From NCBI GenBank assembly GCA_947852905.1, contig CANTVF010000008.1, positions 43,000-106,999 on the forward strand: 64,000 nt of DNA, in the 5' to 3' direction. How positions within the stretch are numbered: the stretch's first letter is position 1; each line of letters opens with the position of its first letter. Positions 36,028 through 44,949 of this stretch are shown one piece after another. The notes beneath the pieces were generated by a model. That model was not told where the DNA came from and searched no databases. It was given only the letters and a program-made list of their open reading frames with translations. Made by a program: the position numbers and the translations under genes. The DNA is from an uncultured Tidjanibacter sp. GTDB lineage: Bacteria > Bacteroidota > Bacteroidia > Bacteroidales > Rikenellaceae.

Positions 36028-36377
36028 ATCAGTATTCAATATTTTAATCACAAAATCATTTACACTCCACGCACGACCCTACACAAAATCGTCACATTAC
36101 AACATATATAAGCCGTATCGATTTCGTATTGCAAATATACGAATACGCCGCGCATTTGTCAATATTTGAATTAATTTATTTCAAAAATTTACCCAAATTA
36201 TATACGAAAACCCAATCTGTACCGACCGGTTAAACGCAACGACACGGATATACCGCTACACAAAAACCGATATGAAACTCGAAACTTTTAAGGAAAATGC
36301 CGGATACACAGATATGTAGGGACACGCGACCGCCGTCCCTAAAGCAATGATACGAATACCTCAAGAATACGGGAAAA
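36028..36377. other. AT-rich region upstream of the phage-like block
   Basis: About 350 bp with a sharp drop in GC (36100-36210). It contains the promoter at 36132-36162 and the 3' end of the rnhB transcript. No att-like direct repeat or tRNA was found. Confidence 0.5.
36132..36162 (-). promoter_or_regulatory. Consensus promoter driving the phage-like block
   Basis: On the minus strand TTG (36162-36160), a 20-nt spacer and TATATTTG (36139-36132) closely match the Bacteroidota housekeeping promoter. The predicted transcript starts near 36125 with a leader of about 100 nt. Confidence 0.7.
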
Positions 36378-36974
36378 TCAGAACAGCCTCAACTGATCCG
36401 CAGAACAAGAGAATGACAGACGATGATGCGGCGTAAGGCCGTGTTCGAGTACGGCCATGCGGTGTTCCCGCGTAGGGTACCCCTTGTTACGTTCCCAGCC
36501 GTAAACGGGAAATTCTTCGGCGAGCCGCTTCATACGGTCGTCACGGAAAGTTTTGGCGAGTACCGATGCGGCGGCTATGGAAGCGTATATGCCGTCGCCG
36601 CCTATTATGCAACGATAAAGGATGTCGAGTTCCGAACGGAAACGGTTGCCGTCTATCAACAACAGCTGCGGACGGACTCCGAGCGACTTCACGGCTCTCG
36701 TCATGGCCTCGAAGGAAGCATTGAGGATGTTGATACGGTCGATCTCGGCAGGCGACACCTCCGCCACCGCCCATGCCACCGCACGCTCCATGATAACGTC
36801 GCGCAACAGATAACGGTTCTTCTCGCTCATTTTCTTGGAATCGTCGAGCAACGGATGTGCGAAACCGTCGGGCAGGATCACCGACGCCGCGAATACGGGA
36901 CCGGCAAGACAACCGCGCCCGGCCTCGTCGCAACCGGCCTCCAAAAGTTCATTCTGAAAACATTCCGTCAACAT
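36378..36974 (-). CDS. rnhB: Ribonuclease HII
   Basis: A 198-residue RNase HII that removes ribonucleotides from DNA and RNA of RNA-DNA hybrids. The catalytic motif LLEAGCDEAGRGCLAGPVFA (Asp and Glu of DEAGRG), then DSKKMSE, LLIDGN and SIAAASVLAKTFRD are present; a basic GYPTREHRMAVLEHGLTPHH follows. The start at 36974 (MLTECFQNELL) is chosen since family members begin a few residues before this motif. The open frame to 37205 is hydrophobic and AT-rich and not part of the protein. Confidence 0.95.
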   Translation of the reverse strand: MLTECFQNELLEAGCDEAGRGCLAGPVFAASVILPDGFAHPLLDDSKKMSEKNRYLLRDVIMERAVAWAVAEVSPAEIDRINILNASFEAMTRAVKSLGVRPQLLLIDGNRFRSELDILYRCIIGGDGIYASIAAASVLAKTFRDDRMKRLAEEFPVYGWERNKGYPTREHRMAVLEHGLTPHHRLSFSCSADQLRLF

Positions 36975-37647
36975 TCTATCCCAATGACTGTCGGAGACAA
37001 AATTAACGCAATTCATCCGCACCGCAAAACGGAATATATTCAGATTTTCATCGACTCCATCTAAACAATTAGCCCAGCCATAAAAGATCATGAACATATA
37101 CCATGACATTAAAAAAGCGTGGGAAACCGAAACGTTCAACAAAAAAACACCAGATAATCGAATTTCACGTCCGCCGTGAAATATAACAAAATTCCCGAAA
37201 AGCAAAATCCGTCATACAGCGTATATTGATGTCAAATCTGCATCCTGAAGATCCGAAGACTACACAATCGGATCGACCACTGCCAGCAAACAGAACTTTT
37301 AAGGTATCCTATTCCTTGAATACAATTATCATAAGCCCTAAAATCCCCCAGCAAATATGACATCTCATTTTATCCTATCAAAAAAATACCGACAAGCAAA
37401 TATGGATATCTTTGTATATTCTGGAGGCGGGAAACGTAGCTTCCGGATGAAAACAACCGAAGTAAATATCTGCACCCCATAGAGCTAACTATCTGTCATC
37501 ATATCGACATAATAGCCGGCAACATAACGTTTACCAAGTAATACTGACCGTTTGACAACGCAAGCCTTTTATTCCACCTCAACGGCTTGCACAAAGTTCA
37601 GGCGACAACCAAGTCACAAAACCGTTTTTTTAGAATCGATATATCAT
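36975..37647. other. AT-rich gap between rnhB and the dehydrogenase gene
   Basis: About 670 bp of low-GC sequence between divergent genes. A TATCTTTG box at 37406-37413 could serve the downstream plus-strand gene. No coding sequence is supported. The composition contrast suggests an insertion or decayed gene. Confidence 0.45.
37406..37413 (+). promoter_or_regulatory. -7 element upstream of the SDR gene
   Basis: TATCTTTG matches the consensus but lies about 235 bp before the start, so a long leader would follow. No clear -33. Confidence 0.35.
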
Positions 37648-38460
37648 ATGAAAACCCATATTAAGCCTGAAAACACGGAACGCATGTGGGCCTTGATTAC
37701 AGGTGCCAGTTCCGGCATCGGCTACTGTTACGCAGAAGAATTAGCCTCACTCAATTATAATCTGATACTCGTAAGCAACGAAGAGAGACCTCTTGCCGAA
37801 GCTGCCAACCGACTTGGCCGGCAATACGGAGTAGAGTCCCGCATGATATGCACGGATCTGACAGCCGCAGATGCTGCCGACAGTCTTTATGCGACATGCC
37901 GTGAATGGAACATCCGGATTGAAATATTGATCAACAATGCCGGCATGTATCGTTTCGGCGAAACGCTCGACATCGACCGCAATTTCACCACGAATATGAT
38001 CGCTTTACATACTCTTACTCCGACACGCCTCTGCATACTTTTCGGAGAAGACATGCGAAAGCAACGGCATGGCTATATATTGAATATGTCTTCGATAACA
38101 GCATGGCTGGCCTACCCCGGCATCAATGTTTACGGAGCGACCAAACGATACCTGAAAAATTTTTCACGAGGTCTGCACACGGAACTCAGCGACTACGGCG
38201 TGTACGTAACGGCGGTCTGCCCGGGTGCTGTGGATACCAATCTATATAATCTGAACATCAAACTGCGCCGGCATTTAGTATGGCTGGGCATAATGATGCC
38301 ACCAAAAAAATTAGCACGCAAGGCCATTCATGCCCTATTACGCAATAAAGCCGTGTTTATCCCCGGCATTTTGAATCGTTTTCTGTTACCGTTTATACTG
38401 CTAATCCCCCATGGTTTCATCCGTTGGGTAGCACGTAAATCTGGCATTCTACCACTATAA
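37648..38460 (+). CDS. Short-chain dehydrogenase/reductase (SDR) with C-terminal membrane segment
   Basis: A 270-residue classical SDR using NAD(P)H. The cofactor motif is ITGASSGIG (about residues 17-25). NNAG, the catalytic serine in MSSIT, and YGATK with the catalytic Tyr and Lys are all present. The last 30 residues are hydrophobic (FLLPFILLIPHGFIRWV), as in membrane-associated SDRs such as fatty acyl or steroid reductases. Substrate unknown. The ATG at 37648 (MKTHIKPENTERMWAL) is used. Codon use is more AT-rich than neighbours, which may indicate transfer. Confidence 0.9.
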   Translation: MKTHIKPENTERMWALITGASSGIGYCYAEELASLNYNLILVSNEERPLAEAANRLGRQYGVESRMICTDLTAADAADSLYATCREWNIRIEILINNAGMYRFGETLDIDRNFTTNMIALHTLTPTRLCILFGEDMRKQRHGYILNMSSITAWLAYPGINVYGATKRYLKNFSRGLHTELSDYGVYVTAVCPGAVDTNLYNLNIKLRRHLVWLGIMMPPKKLARKAIHALLRNKAVFIPGILNRFLLPFILLIPHGFIRWVARKSGILPL

Positions 38461-38530
38461 CATTACACTATCGCTCATTATATTTCTTGCTTTCTTGCGG
38501 ATTGAACGCACAGAATATAAAAATCCAACC

Positions 38531-38538
38531 TAACTTTG
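38531..38538 (+). promoter_or_regulatory. -7 element upstream of the membrane protein gene
   Basis: TAACTTTG lies 49 bp before the ATG at 38588 and repeats the form seen upstream of yihY. No -33 was placed. Confidence 0.45.
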
Positions 38539-38587
38539 TAAACTCCGCCAAAAAACGTACAAACAGCGCGTACACCATACCGAAGCC

Positions 38588-39586
38588 ATGAACAAACCGG
38601 ACGCCATACGCCAACCGTTGGGAATCACCGTCGCGACATTCGCCGCGATCATGGCACTGGTCATGGTACGTTCCATAACCGTACCTTATCCGGCCGAAAC
38701 AGCCCTTACCGCCGACATGCCGCTCGGAGCGCTCATAGACTCACTATTCCACAACACCGTCGTAGCCAATGCAGCGGGAGCGGCACTAGCTCTGTTGAAT
38801 GCGATACTGCTCTCGGGTATCATTGTACGCTATTCGGTAAGTCCGGTGCGCACATATCTTCCCATTACATTATACGCGATGACGGCATTCGGCCTCTGCG
38901 TCCCGTTCGGTTCCGTAAGCGCCATGCTCGCAACCTTGCTGCTGCTTGTCTCCACCAATCGCATGATAGACTCCTTCAAGCGTTCGTACCAGTTCGGCAA
39001 CGTCTTCAAGTCGGCATTCTTCGTAGGCATGATACCGATGCTGTATGCCCCCGCGACATTGCTGCTACCGATAATACCGATCACTCTCGTGCTTTACAGG
39101 CGTACGCTGCGCGAAACGATAACGGCGCTGACAGGAGCCGTACTGCCCACGATCATATGTTCCGTATTCTGGTGGATGGCCGGCAGGCCGTGGAGCCATA
39201 TCTGCACATGTCTGTGGGAAGGCATGACCACCTCGACTCTACCGTCTCTGGCGACATTCGCCGCCGATGCTCCGTTAGGATTGAAAATATATTCAGCATT
39301 ATGCGCACTATTGACGATAGCATCCATAGCAACCATAATAGCCCGGATAACCACGATACGCACACGAGCGAAAAAGATATACCTGCATTTCATATGGCTC
39401 GCAGCGCTATGCGCTGCAATGTTAATGCTGCCCGGCAGCGACATAGCCGCAATCGCGATAACCGCCGTTCCGCTCAGTGCGCTCATATCGGCGTTTTTCA
39501 CCAACTACCGCGGTTGGCTTTCATTCGCAGTATATCTGGTCATGTTGTCTGCGCTGACGGTCATCAATTTGTTACCGCTGTTGTAA
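38588..39586 (+). CDS. Multi-pass membrane protein (DUF6427-like)
   Basis: A 332-residue inner-membrane protein with about nine hydrophobic segments, in pairs separated by short loops. A cytoplasmic-type motif SFKRSYQFGNVFKSAFFVGM near residue 128 precedes a membrane block, and a second RTLRETITALTGAVLPTII is near residue 178. This resembles the DUF6427 family of Bacteroidota, but I am not certain. Function unknown. It has its own promoter box and is monocistronic. Confidence 0.7.
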   Translation: MNKPDAIRQPLGITVATFAAIMALVMVRSITVPYPAETALTADMPLGALIDSLFHNTVVANAAGAALALLNAILLSGIIVRYSVSPVRTYLPITLYAMTAFGLCVPFGSVSAMLATLLLLVSTNRMIDSFKRSYQFGNVFKSAFFVGMIPMLYAPATLLLPIIPITLVLYRRTLRETITALTGAVLPTIICSVFWWMAGRPWSHICTCLWEGMTTSTLPSLATFAADAPLGLKIYSALCALLTIASIATIIARITTIRTRAKKIYLHFIWLAALCAAMLMLPGSDIAAIAITAVPLSALISAFFTNYRGWLSFAVYLVMLSALTVINLLPLL

Positions 39587-39998
39587 CACTCCCGTCGTTC
39601 TACTCCTCCGTGTCGGATTCATAAAGCGTATAAATCAGACAATAAATATCAGCACAAACATTCCGTTGCGATTTTAATATACCGCAACAAGTCTTTTATC
39701 GCACTACAATAAGGCCTATGAATGAAAAATTACACCTAAATCCATATCATAAAAACGCCTTATAATAACCTATAAAGGCCACCATTCCCAAGTACAATAT
39801 TATATTGCAAAGTCAATCAACACATTAACCGGTCTGGAAAACATGTCGACAAACAGATGATATCCGAAACGCCGACGAACCTCCTCATTTATAAAAATAA
39901 CGTATTTTTGAATAGATAAAATACAGACAATCTTACATTTGACTTGCCGAAAACGAACGATGTAAAATCTCGGTCCGACACATTAGCCGGCAAACGTA
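39587..39998. other. AT-rich intergenic region upstream of the AraC-type gene
   Basis: About 410 bp of AT-rich sequence without a gene. TACATTTG at 39934-39941 with a TTTG at 39907-39910 (23-nt spacer) may be the promoter of the AraC-type regulator. Confidence 0.45.
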
Positions 39999-40940
39999 AT
40001 GCAAGATTACGTCTTACCGATAAACTATTTAAGAGATACGGCAATGTTCGACAGCAACCAAACCACGCATCAGCCCTCCATAGCAAAATACGTACAACCG
40101 GAACCGACCGGTATCAGACCCTATGACATCTCGCGTTGCGCGATAGGTTGCATACTGCGCGGCCGCAAATACATATACGACGGCGACCGACGGATCGAAC
40201 TGAACCGGGGCGATCTGTTCTTCATGAACATAGGCTGCCATTACGTCGAAGATATTCCGCAGGACGGCAAGCCTTTCGAACAGATCGTATTCTTCTATAC
40301 ATGCGAGGAATTAAGACAGGTATTATCCATTTTAGACAACGACTTCCACCTTCGTGTCAGCAACAATCACATTTGTTCCAACTGCTACCGCCGCGATTTC
40401 GTGTCGTATACCGGCTGGCCGGCCATAAAGAATTTCTTCAGCGGCGTCAACCAGTACATACATGAAGACGTTTTCGTAAACGAGCCCGCTGCCGAGAAAT
40501 TGAAAGCCACGGAACTGATATACCTCATCGTCACCAATGACGAATGTTGTCTGAAAAACAAGGTACTGAACGAAATAGCGTTGGCTCCGGAGAATATGGA
40601 GCAGATAGTGCAGCAACATATCTTCGACAACATAGACCTCAAGGAACTGTCGGCGCTATGCAACAAGAGCGTGACTAGTTTCAAACGCGAGTTCTACGCA
40701 CATTTCCACGATACGCCCCACCGTTGGTTCCTGAAACGACGCATGGCACACGCACGTCTCATGCTAACGTCAACCACCAAAACGGTCGCCACGATCAGTT
40801 CCGAATGCGGATTCACCAACACATCGCATTTCATCAAACTGTTCAGGAACGAATATGGCGTAACTCCCGTAGCATACCGCACTGCGGCGCGTGTCAGAAC
40901 CGTCAGCAGGGAGGAGATGGCCGTTCCGGAAAAGCTCTGA
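39999..40940 (+). CDS. AraC family transcriptional regulator
   Basis: A 313-residue regulator. The N-terminal part is a cupin-like sensing domain (about residues 30-130; YDGDRRIELNRGDLFFMNIG). The C-terminal 100 residues hold two helix-turn-helix units (LKELSALCNKSVTSFKREFY and VATISSECGFTNTSHFIKLF) ending with the FRNEYGVTPVAYR family signature. The inducer is unknown. The downstream ATG at 40044 (MFDSNQTTHQ) is a possible alternative start. A dispersed hairpin repeat follows 25 bp after the stop, and the convergent porin gene lies beyond it. Confidence 0.9.
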   Translation: MQDYVLPINYLRDTAMFDSNQTTHQPSIAKYVQPEPTGIRPYDISRCAIGCILRGRKYIYDGDRRIELNRGDLFFMNIGCHYVEDIPQDGKPFEQIVFFYTCEELRQVLSILDNDFHLRVSNNHICSNCYRRDFVSYTGWPAIKNFFSGVNQYIHEDVFVNEPAAEKLKATELIYLIVTNDECCLKNKVLNEIALAPENMEQIVQQHIFDNIDLKELSALCNKSVTSFKREFYAHFHDTPHRWFLKRRMAHARLMLTSTTKTVATISSECGFTNTSHFIKLFRNEYGVTPVAYRTAARVRTVSREEMAVPEKL

Positions 40941-40965
40941 TAAGGTACACAAAAAACGGTACGTT

Positions 40966-41118
40966 AAATGGGTTGCGTCAAAATGCTGAATTTTGGCGCA
41001 ACCCATTCAGTATGTGCAAAAACAGGTAAAATGCAAGGCCATTAGTATGAGGCGACAGGAAGTTACGGAAAGTAAATGAATCAGCCCGAATTACGAAAGA
41101 AACGCAGCAGATTGCCCC
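40966..41118 (+). repeat. Dispersed hairpin repeat, copy C
   Basis: Inverted arms of about 19 bp containing GGGTTGCGTCAAAAT and ATTTTGGCGCAACCC (40966-41007), then the 16-base block GGTAAAATGCAAGGCC at 41025-41040 and GAAACGCAGCAGATTGCCCC at 41099-41118. Same order and orientation as copies A and B. Located between the convergent AraC-type (+) and porin (-) genes. Confidence 0.75.
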
Positions 41119-41152
41119 GTCACTCCGTATATGTCATAACCGCATTCCTCTA

Positions 41153-42265
41153 TCAAAAGACGAGGAAAAACTCCACCATGAACTTGTTCTGGAACGTAGG
41201 ATTGGAAGCCAGTGCGGCAGGCTTCCCACCTTCAAAGAAATAGTGCTCGTAATTGAGCCTCAATTCGCATTTGAGCAGTTGGGGAACGAAACCCAACGTC
41301 ACGCCGCCGGTAGCCCTCTGCACATTGAAATGCGTCACCTCCTTACCGTTAACGGCGCTCTCCGTCACTATCGACATGTTATGCCCGTAATCCCAACGCG
41401 CCGTCGGCGCTATGAACTTGATCGGGCCCCAACCTTTCACAGGGATGCGATATATAGCCTGCAATGCCGCCAACCCCATACTGTCCGTCTCGTCTTCCGT
41501 AACTTCGAGCCAACGGTTGGCATATTCGCCCTCTACGATCAGCTCCCCTGCATGATACTTCAGTTCGCCGCCCGCCATGGTTATCCGTTCCCCGAAAGGC
41601 GTGGTACCTGTATAATAGTTCAATGCCGTACCGAAGCCGCCGAGAGCCGTATTTTCATCGAGCCACAGACGCGCCACGACATTGACTCTGTCGCGCCAAG
41701 CGGGGTTGTTCATACCGCTGCCGTTCATCAGACCTATCTGAGCCTTGATAGGAACCGAAGTATTGTTGTTGTACTTCAACAACACGCCTATATCGCGGGC
41801 ACCGAAATTGCCATTGCGCACGCTGCCGTCATAATAATCGTAATAACTGCCCACATATCCGCTCACAAACGAACTATTGGCGAAATAGTTGAGTTTCGGT
41901 CCTCGACTGAGCTCCGTACCGAAACGGCACAACTGTTGGCCTACCGACATTTCGAACTGTCCGTAACGCAACGTCACATAACAGTCGAGCAAGTAAAGCT
42001 TACCTTCGGCATTCAGTTCGGCCTGAAACGTATACTTGACATCCGTCTTGTACGCCTTCACCATAGTTCCGGCAAGACCGAGCCGCGCATTATTAACATT
42101 GAAACGCACGTCTCCGTTTTCGGTATCGGTCTCGAAACGGGTTTTAAGCACGCCGGAAACAGTCGGCAGAAAAGGTTTTTCCTGAGCCGCAACGGGGCTG
42201 TAACAGATGCAGGCCAGCAACGCAACGGCAGCCAACCTGACTTTTACACCAGATATATTCTTCAT
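41153..42265 (-). CDS. Porin (OprP/OprO-like phosphate-selective type)
   Basis: A 370-residue outer-membrane protein with signal peptide (about 27 residues, ending SPVAAQ). It has repeated amphipathic strands, opening KPFLPTVSGVLKTRFETD, and the pattern VRFNVNNARLGLAGTM that is typical of Bacteroidota porins related to phosphate-selective porins O/P. It ends with phenylalanine (MVEFFLVF), as outer-membrane barrels do. The ATG at 42265 places the signal peptide correctly. A TATCTTTG box lies directly upstream (42281-42274), suggesting a very short leader. Confidence 0.85.
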   Translation of the reverse strand: MKNISGVKVRLAAVALLACICYSPVAAQEKPFLPTVSGVLKTRFETDTENGDVRFNVNNARLGLAGTMVKAYKTDVKYTFQAELNAEGKLYLLDCYVTLRYGQFEMSVGQQLCRFGTELSRGPKLNYFANSSFVSGYVGSYYDYYDGSVRNGNFGARDIGVLLKYNNNTSVPIKAQIGLMNGSGMNNPAWRDRVNVVARLWLDENTALGGFGTALNYYTGTTPFGERITMAGGELKYHAGELIVEGEYANRWLEVTEDETDSMGLAALQAIYRIPVKGWGPIKFIAPTARWDYGHNMSIVTESAVNGKEVTHFNVQRATGGVTLGFVPQLLKCELRLNYEHYFFEGGKPAALASNPTFQNKFMVEFFLVF

Positions 42266-42273
42266 AGCGGCCG

Positions 42274-42281
42274 CAAAGATA
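42274..42281 (-). promoter_or_regulatory. -7 element of the porin gene
   Basis: TATCTTTG on the minus strand, 8 bp before the porin ATG; a near-leaderless mRNA would result. A -33 element is not clear. Confidence 0.4.
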
Positions 42282-42351
42282 ACAGCAAATTCCACAACGT
42301 ATACCGCCTCACGACAATTTACCGCAGCGTATCGCGACAGTACAATAAAAA

Positions 42352-42379
42352 AGCAGGAACGCCCGCAAGCGTCCCTACT
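42352..42379 (-). terminator. Terminator after mscL
   Basis: An 11-bp stem (42352-42362 with 42369-42379, two wobble-type mismatches, 6-nt loop) followed on the minus strand by a run of six T residues. Confidence 0.7.
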
Positions 42380-42454
42380 TAAATATGTTCCGTATTACGG
42401 CCGATGTAGCTCTGCCGGGCATACTTTTCTGCCAGACAAACCGCAACCCGGCCG

Positions 42455-42886
42455 TTACTCCTTGCCGTCCCGGCTGCCGTTCTGTTTCAGCAGGTCGCGT
42501 ATTTCGGTAAGGAGTTTCTCTTCTGCCGACGGTGCGGGCGGAGCGGCAGGCGCAGGCGCAGCCTCCTGTTTGCGGCGCAGAGCGTTGATACCTTTAACCA
42601 TCATGAATATGGCGAATGCGATGATGAGAAAGTCTATCACGGTCTGAATGAAAGCGCCGTAACGGAGCATAACCGCCGGATCGTCACCCGTAGCATGCTT
42701 CAGAGTTATCGCCAGATCTGAAAAGTCGACACCTCCTATCAGCAGTCCGAGCGGCGGCATGATCACATCAGCCACGAGCGAACTGACGATCTTGCCGAAC
42801 GCACCGCCGATGATTATACCTACGGCCATGTCAATCATATTGCCCCTCATGGCAAACTCCTTGAATTCCTGTAAAAATTTTTTCAT
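42455..42886 (-). CDS. mscL: Large-conductance mechanosensitive channel MscL
   Basis: A 143-residue channel subunit that opens under membrane tension to release solutes. The amphipathic N-terminal helix ([20 protein letters not shown]) precedes TM1 ([20 protein letters not shown]), a periplasmic loop and TM2 ([16 protein letters not shown]), then an alanine/proline linker and a C-terminal helical bundle ([16 protein letters not shown]). All features are normal for the family. A terminator lies about 75 bp downstream. Confidence 0.97.
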   Translation of the reverse strand: MKKFLQEFKEFAMRGNMIDMAVGIIIGGAFGKIVSSLVADVIMPPLGLLIGGVDFSDLAITLKHATGDDPAVMLRYGAFIQTVIDFLIIAFAIFMMVKGINALRRKQEAAPAPAAPPAPSAEEKLLTEIRDLLKQNGSRDGKE

Positions 42887-43388
42887 AGCAACAGATTTTG
42901 TTTGAAGTTATTTTATTATTACCTTTATATAAATAACTGGACGAAAACAATTACGACTGCAACGCATCATATGCACGACTCGAAAAAATCCGGCATCGCC
43001 ACCTGCATTCCGACGCACATTATACCGCAAAGATACGACATCAACATTAATCGCATCACAATGAAAAGTATACATTAATAATGCCAGATATGTCGTCAGA
43101 GGCCTGTATATTGGCCTGAAATTTGCTATCCCCATATCATAAGCCGAGACAAAAATAACAGTAAAGGTATACTTTACACGCAACCTAACAGTAACCGCCG
43201 GAAAATACCGATGAATTTAAATGCCGCATATATGGCCTCAGACCTCATTAAGAAAGGGTTTCATCTAAAAAAGGAATTTCCGTTGCGTGTTATTCAAAAA
43301 AAAGTTTTACCTTAGCGGTGTTAAGTGTTTTGACAAAATTAACTACGAAACAAACTATACAAAGTCTAATATTTATAAAACGTAAATT
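42887..43388. other. Divergent intergenic region between mscL and the DUF3575 gene
   Basis: About 500 bp with promoters for both sides: a TATCTTTG-like box (43035-43028, minus) for mscL and 43283-43315 (plus) for the DUF3575 gene. A 91-codon minus-strand frame (42908-43183) is not supported. Confidence 0.5.
43283..43315 (+). promoter_or_regulatory. Promoter of the DUF3575 gene
   Basis: TTG at 43283-43285, a 22-nt spacer and TACCTTAG at 43308-43315, near the Bacteroidota consensus. A leader of about 65 nt, AT-rich, precedes the start. Confidence 0.45.
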
Positions 43389-43961
43389 ATGAAGAAGTTA
43401 TTAGTTTCTCTGATGGCTGTTTTCGCTGTTGCAAACATGTCTTTTGCTCAGGAAGTTGCTTTGAAATGGAATCCTCTGTACCTCGGTCTCGGTACCGTTG
43501 ATTTCGGCGCTGAATTTTCGGTTGCTCCGAAATGGACTCTCGGTCTGGAAGGTTCCGCAGTTTTCTTTAACCCGTGGGGCGGCGGCGAAAACTCGATCTA
43601 CGCCAACGGTTGGACAGGTACTTTCGAAGCAAGGTGGTACACCTGCGAAGCTTTCAACGGACATCACCTCGGCATCTACGCTACCGTAGGCCGTTTCGGT
43701 AGAGCTCAGTCCACTATGGACATCTTCAACAAAATCTCTCTCGGCGGATTCGGTAATGACGGCGCAACGAACGTTAAAGCAGCCATGCTGGGTCTCTCCT
43801 ATGGTTACTACCTGAAACTCAGCCACGGTTGGGGTCTGGACTTCTACATAGGCGGTGGCCTTCTCTACGGTATGTATCAAGACGCTAACGACAATACCCA
43901 CAAATCGGGTATCAAGGCTTCCCTTTCGAGGCTCGGCGTTACTCTCGCTTACAAATTCTAA
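43389..43961 (+). CDS. DUF3575 outer-membrane beta-barrel protein
   Basis: A 190-residue protein with a signal peptide (MKKLLVSLMAVFAVANMSFA, cleavage before QEVALKWNP). The mature part is a small barrel-like domain (WTGTFEARWYTCEAFNGHH, then YGYYLKLSHGWGLDFYIGGG) ending in a terminal phenylalanine (LAYKF), as in DUF3575. The family is found in Bacteroidota, sometimes near fimbrial genes. Codons are T-rich and different from neighbours, which with the strong terminator suggests high expression. Function unknown. Confidence 0.85.
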   Translation: MKKLLVSLMAVFAVANMSFAQEVALKWNPLYLGLGTVDFGAEFSVAPKWTLGLEGSAVFFNPWGGGENSIYANGWTGTFEARWYTCEAFNGHHLGIYATVGRFGRAQSTMDIFNKISLGGFGNDGATNVKAAMLGLSYGYYLKLSHGWGLDFYIGGGLLYGMYQDANDNTHKSGIKASLSRLGVTLAYKF

Positions 43962-43980
43962 TCGAGAAACAATCCGATAC

Positions 43981-44012
43981 AAACGGGCTGTACCAATCGG
44001 TACAGCCCGTTT
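43981..44012 (+). terminator. Rho-independent terminator of the DUF3575 gene
   Basis: A perfect 14-bp stem (43981-43994 with 43999-44012, 4-nt loop) followed by T residues, 19 bp after the stop. Confidence 0.93.
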
Positions 44013-44349
44013 TTCTTGCATTTCACTTCGTTCCAAACGCCAGATTTAAATCATCGCACATATCCACTCCACTCGGAAAGGCGAACAAAAAGGAAAGTCT
44101 CGTCACGATTCCGGGAATACAGTGCAAGGATAATAATCTAAATGAAGCGCCCCAAGCACAGCAAAGTACCATACCTTACAACGTTCCCTTGCACAAAACG
44201 ACTCGCAACAATTCCACAATCGAAAACTTTTACAGATCCGAAAAACCTAAGCCATACTTAAGAATAATAGACGGGCTATGCACACAACTGCACTACCGCC
44301 CGTTAACCATATCCTACCATTAGACCATATGCAAAGCTGCGCCAGCGTT
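44013..44349. other. Intergenic gap between convergent DUF3575 and pabC genes
   Basis: About 335 bp; no gene, tRNA or hairpin terminator for the pab operon was recognised. Confidence 0.4.
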
Positions 44350-44949
44350 TCATAACCCGACTATATCCTCCGTAGCCACACGCACACAATCCTCAAGCCC
44401 TATCATGGCATTGATGAGATACACATACCTGTAGCCTGATATATCCTCTACCGCGATTCTCTTTTCCGCGATCCGACCGGAACGCAACAAGCCCTCCCGC
44501 CTCGTTCCTTTCAACAGCGCATCGACAGGTGTAACGAAGTTTCCGGCACCGTCCTCAAGAACCACATTGGAAAAAGACGTATCGGTCAGGACCCCGTCTT
44601 TGACGATCAATACGTCGTCGCACCCACCAGCCTGCCTCAAGGCCTCCAATGCGCTGCGGTCTGCATACTTATAATCGTACTCTATCGCATCGTCCTCAAC
44701 TACGGCCAATGAACGGATACTGCGGAACACGTAAGGGGCAAACGTAACTTCCGTAATTTCGCGCCCGTACAATATCCGACATTTCACCAATCCACTGCGC
44801 ATCTCTTGCGGCACCGTCAGACAGGTCCGGTCCACGGCTATTCCACACCCGAAAAAATGCCGGCACGTACGCTGCATACGTCTCTCGTGCGCATCGAAAT
44901 CGCACATATGCCCGTTCTCAACCCTTATGACCTCTGAAAACAACATCAC
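44350..44949 (-). CDS. pabC: Aminotransferase class IV, likely aminodeoxychorismate lyase
   Basis: A 199-residue PLP-dependent fold-type IV enzyme. The first part reads MMLFSEVIRVENGHMCDFDA with the HERRMQRTCRHFF helix. The likely PLP lysine lies in YDYKYADRS, and SFSNVVLEDGAGNFVTP and a late GLEDCVRV follow. Aminodeoxychorismate lyase releases pyruvate from 4-amino-4-deoxychorismate to give p-aminobenzoate for folate synthesis. It is shorter than typical PabC (about 270), which is usual for the small Bacteroidota form. It overlaps pabB by 4 bp (ATGA). Confidence 0.82.
   Translation of the reverse strand: MMLFSEVIRVENGHMCDFDAHERRMQRTCRHFFGCGIAVDRTCLTVPQEMRSGLVKCRILYGREITEVTFAPYVFRSIRSLAVVEDDAIEYDYKYADRSALEALRQAGGCDDVLIVKDGVLTDTSFSNVVLEDGAGNFVTPVDALLKGTRREGLLRSGRIAEKRIAVEDISGYRYVYLINAMIGLEDCVRVATEDIVGL

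Noticed and set aside
42908..43183. 91-codon minus-strand frame upstream of mscL
   Set aside because: It covers the likely mscL promoter region and shows no protein family pattern.
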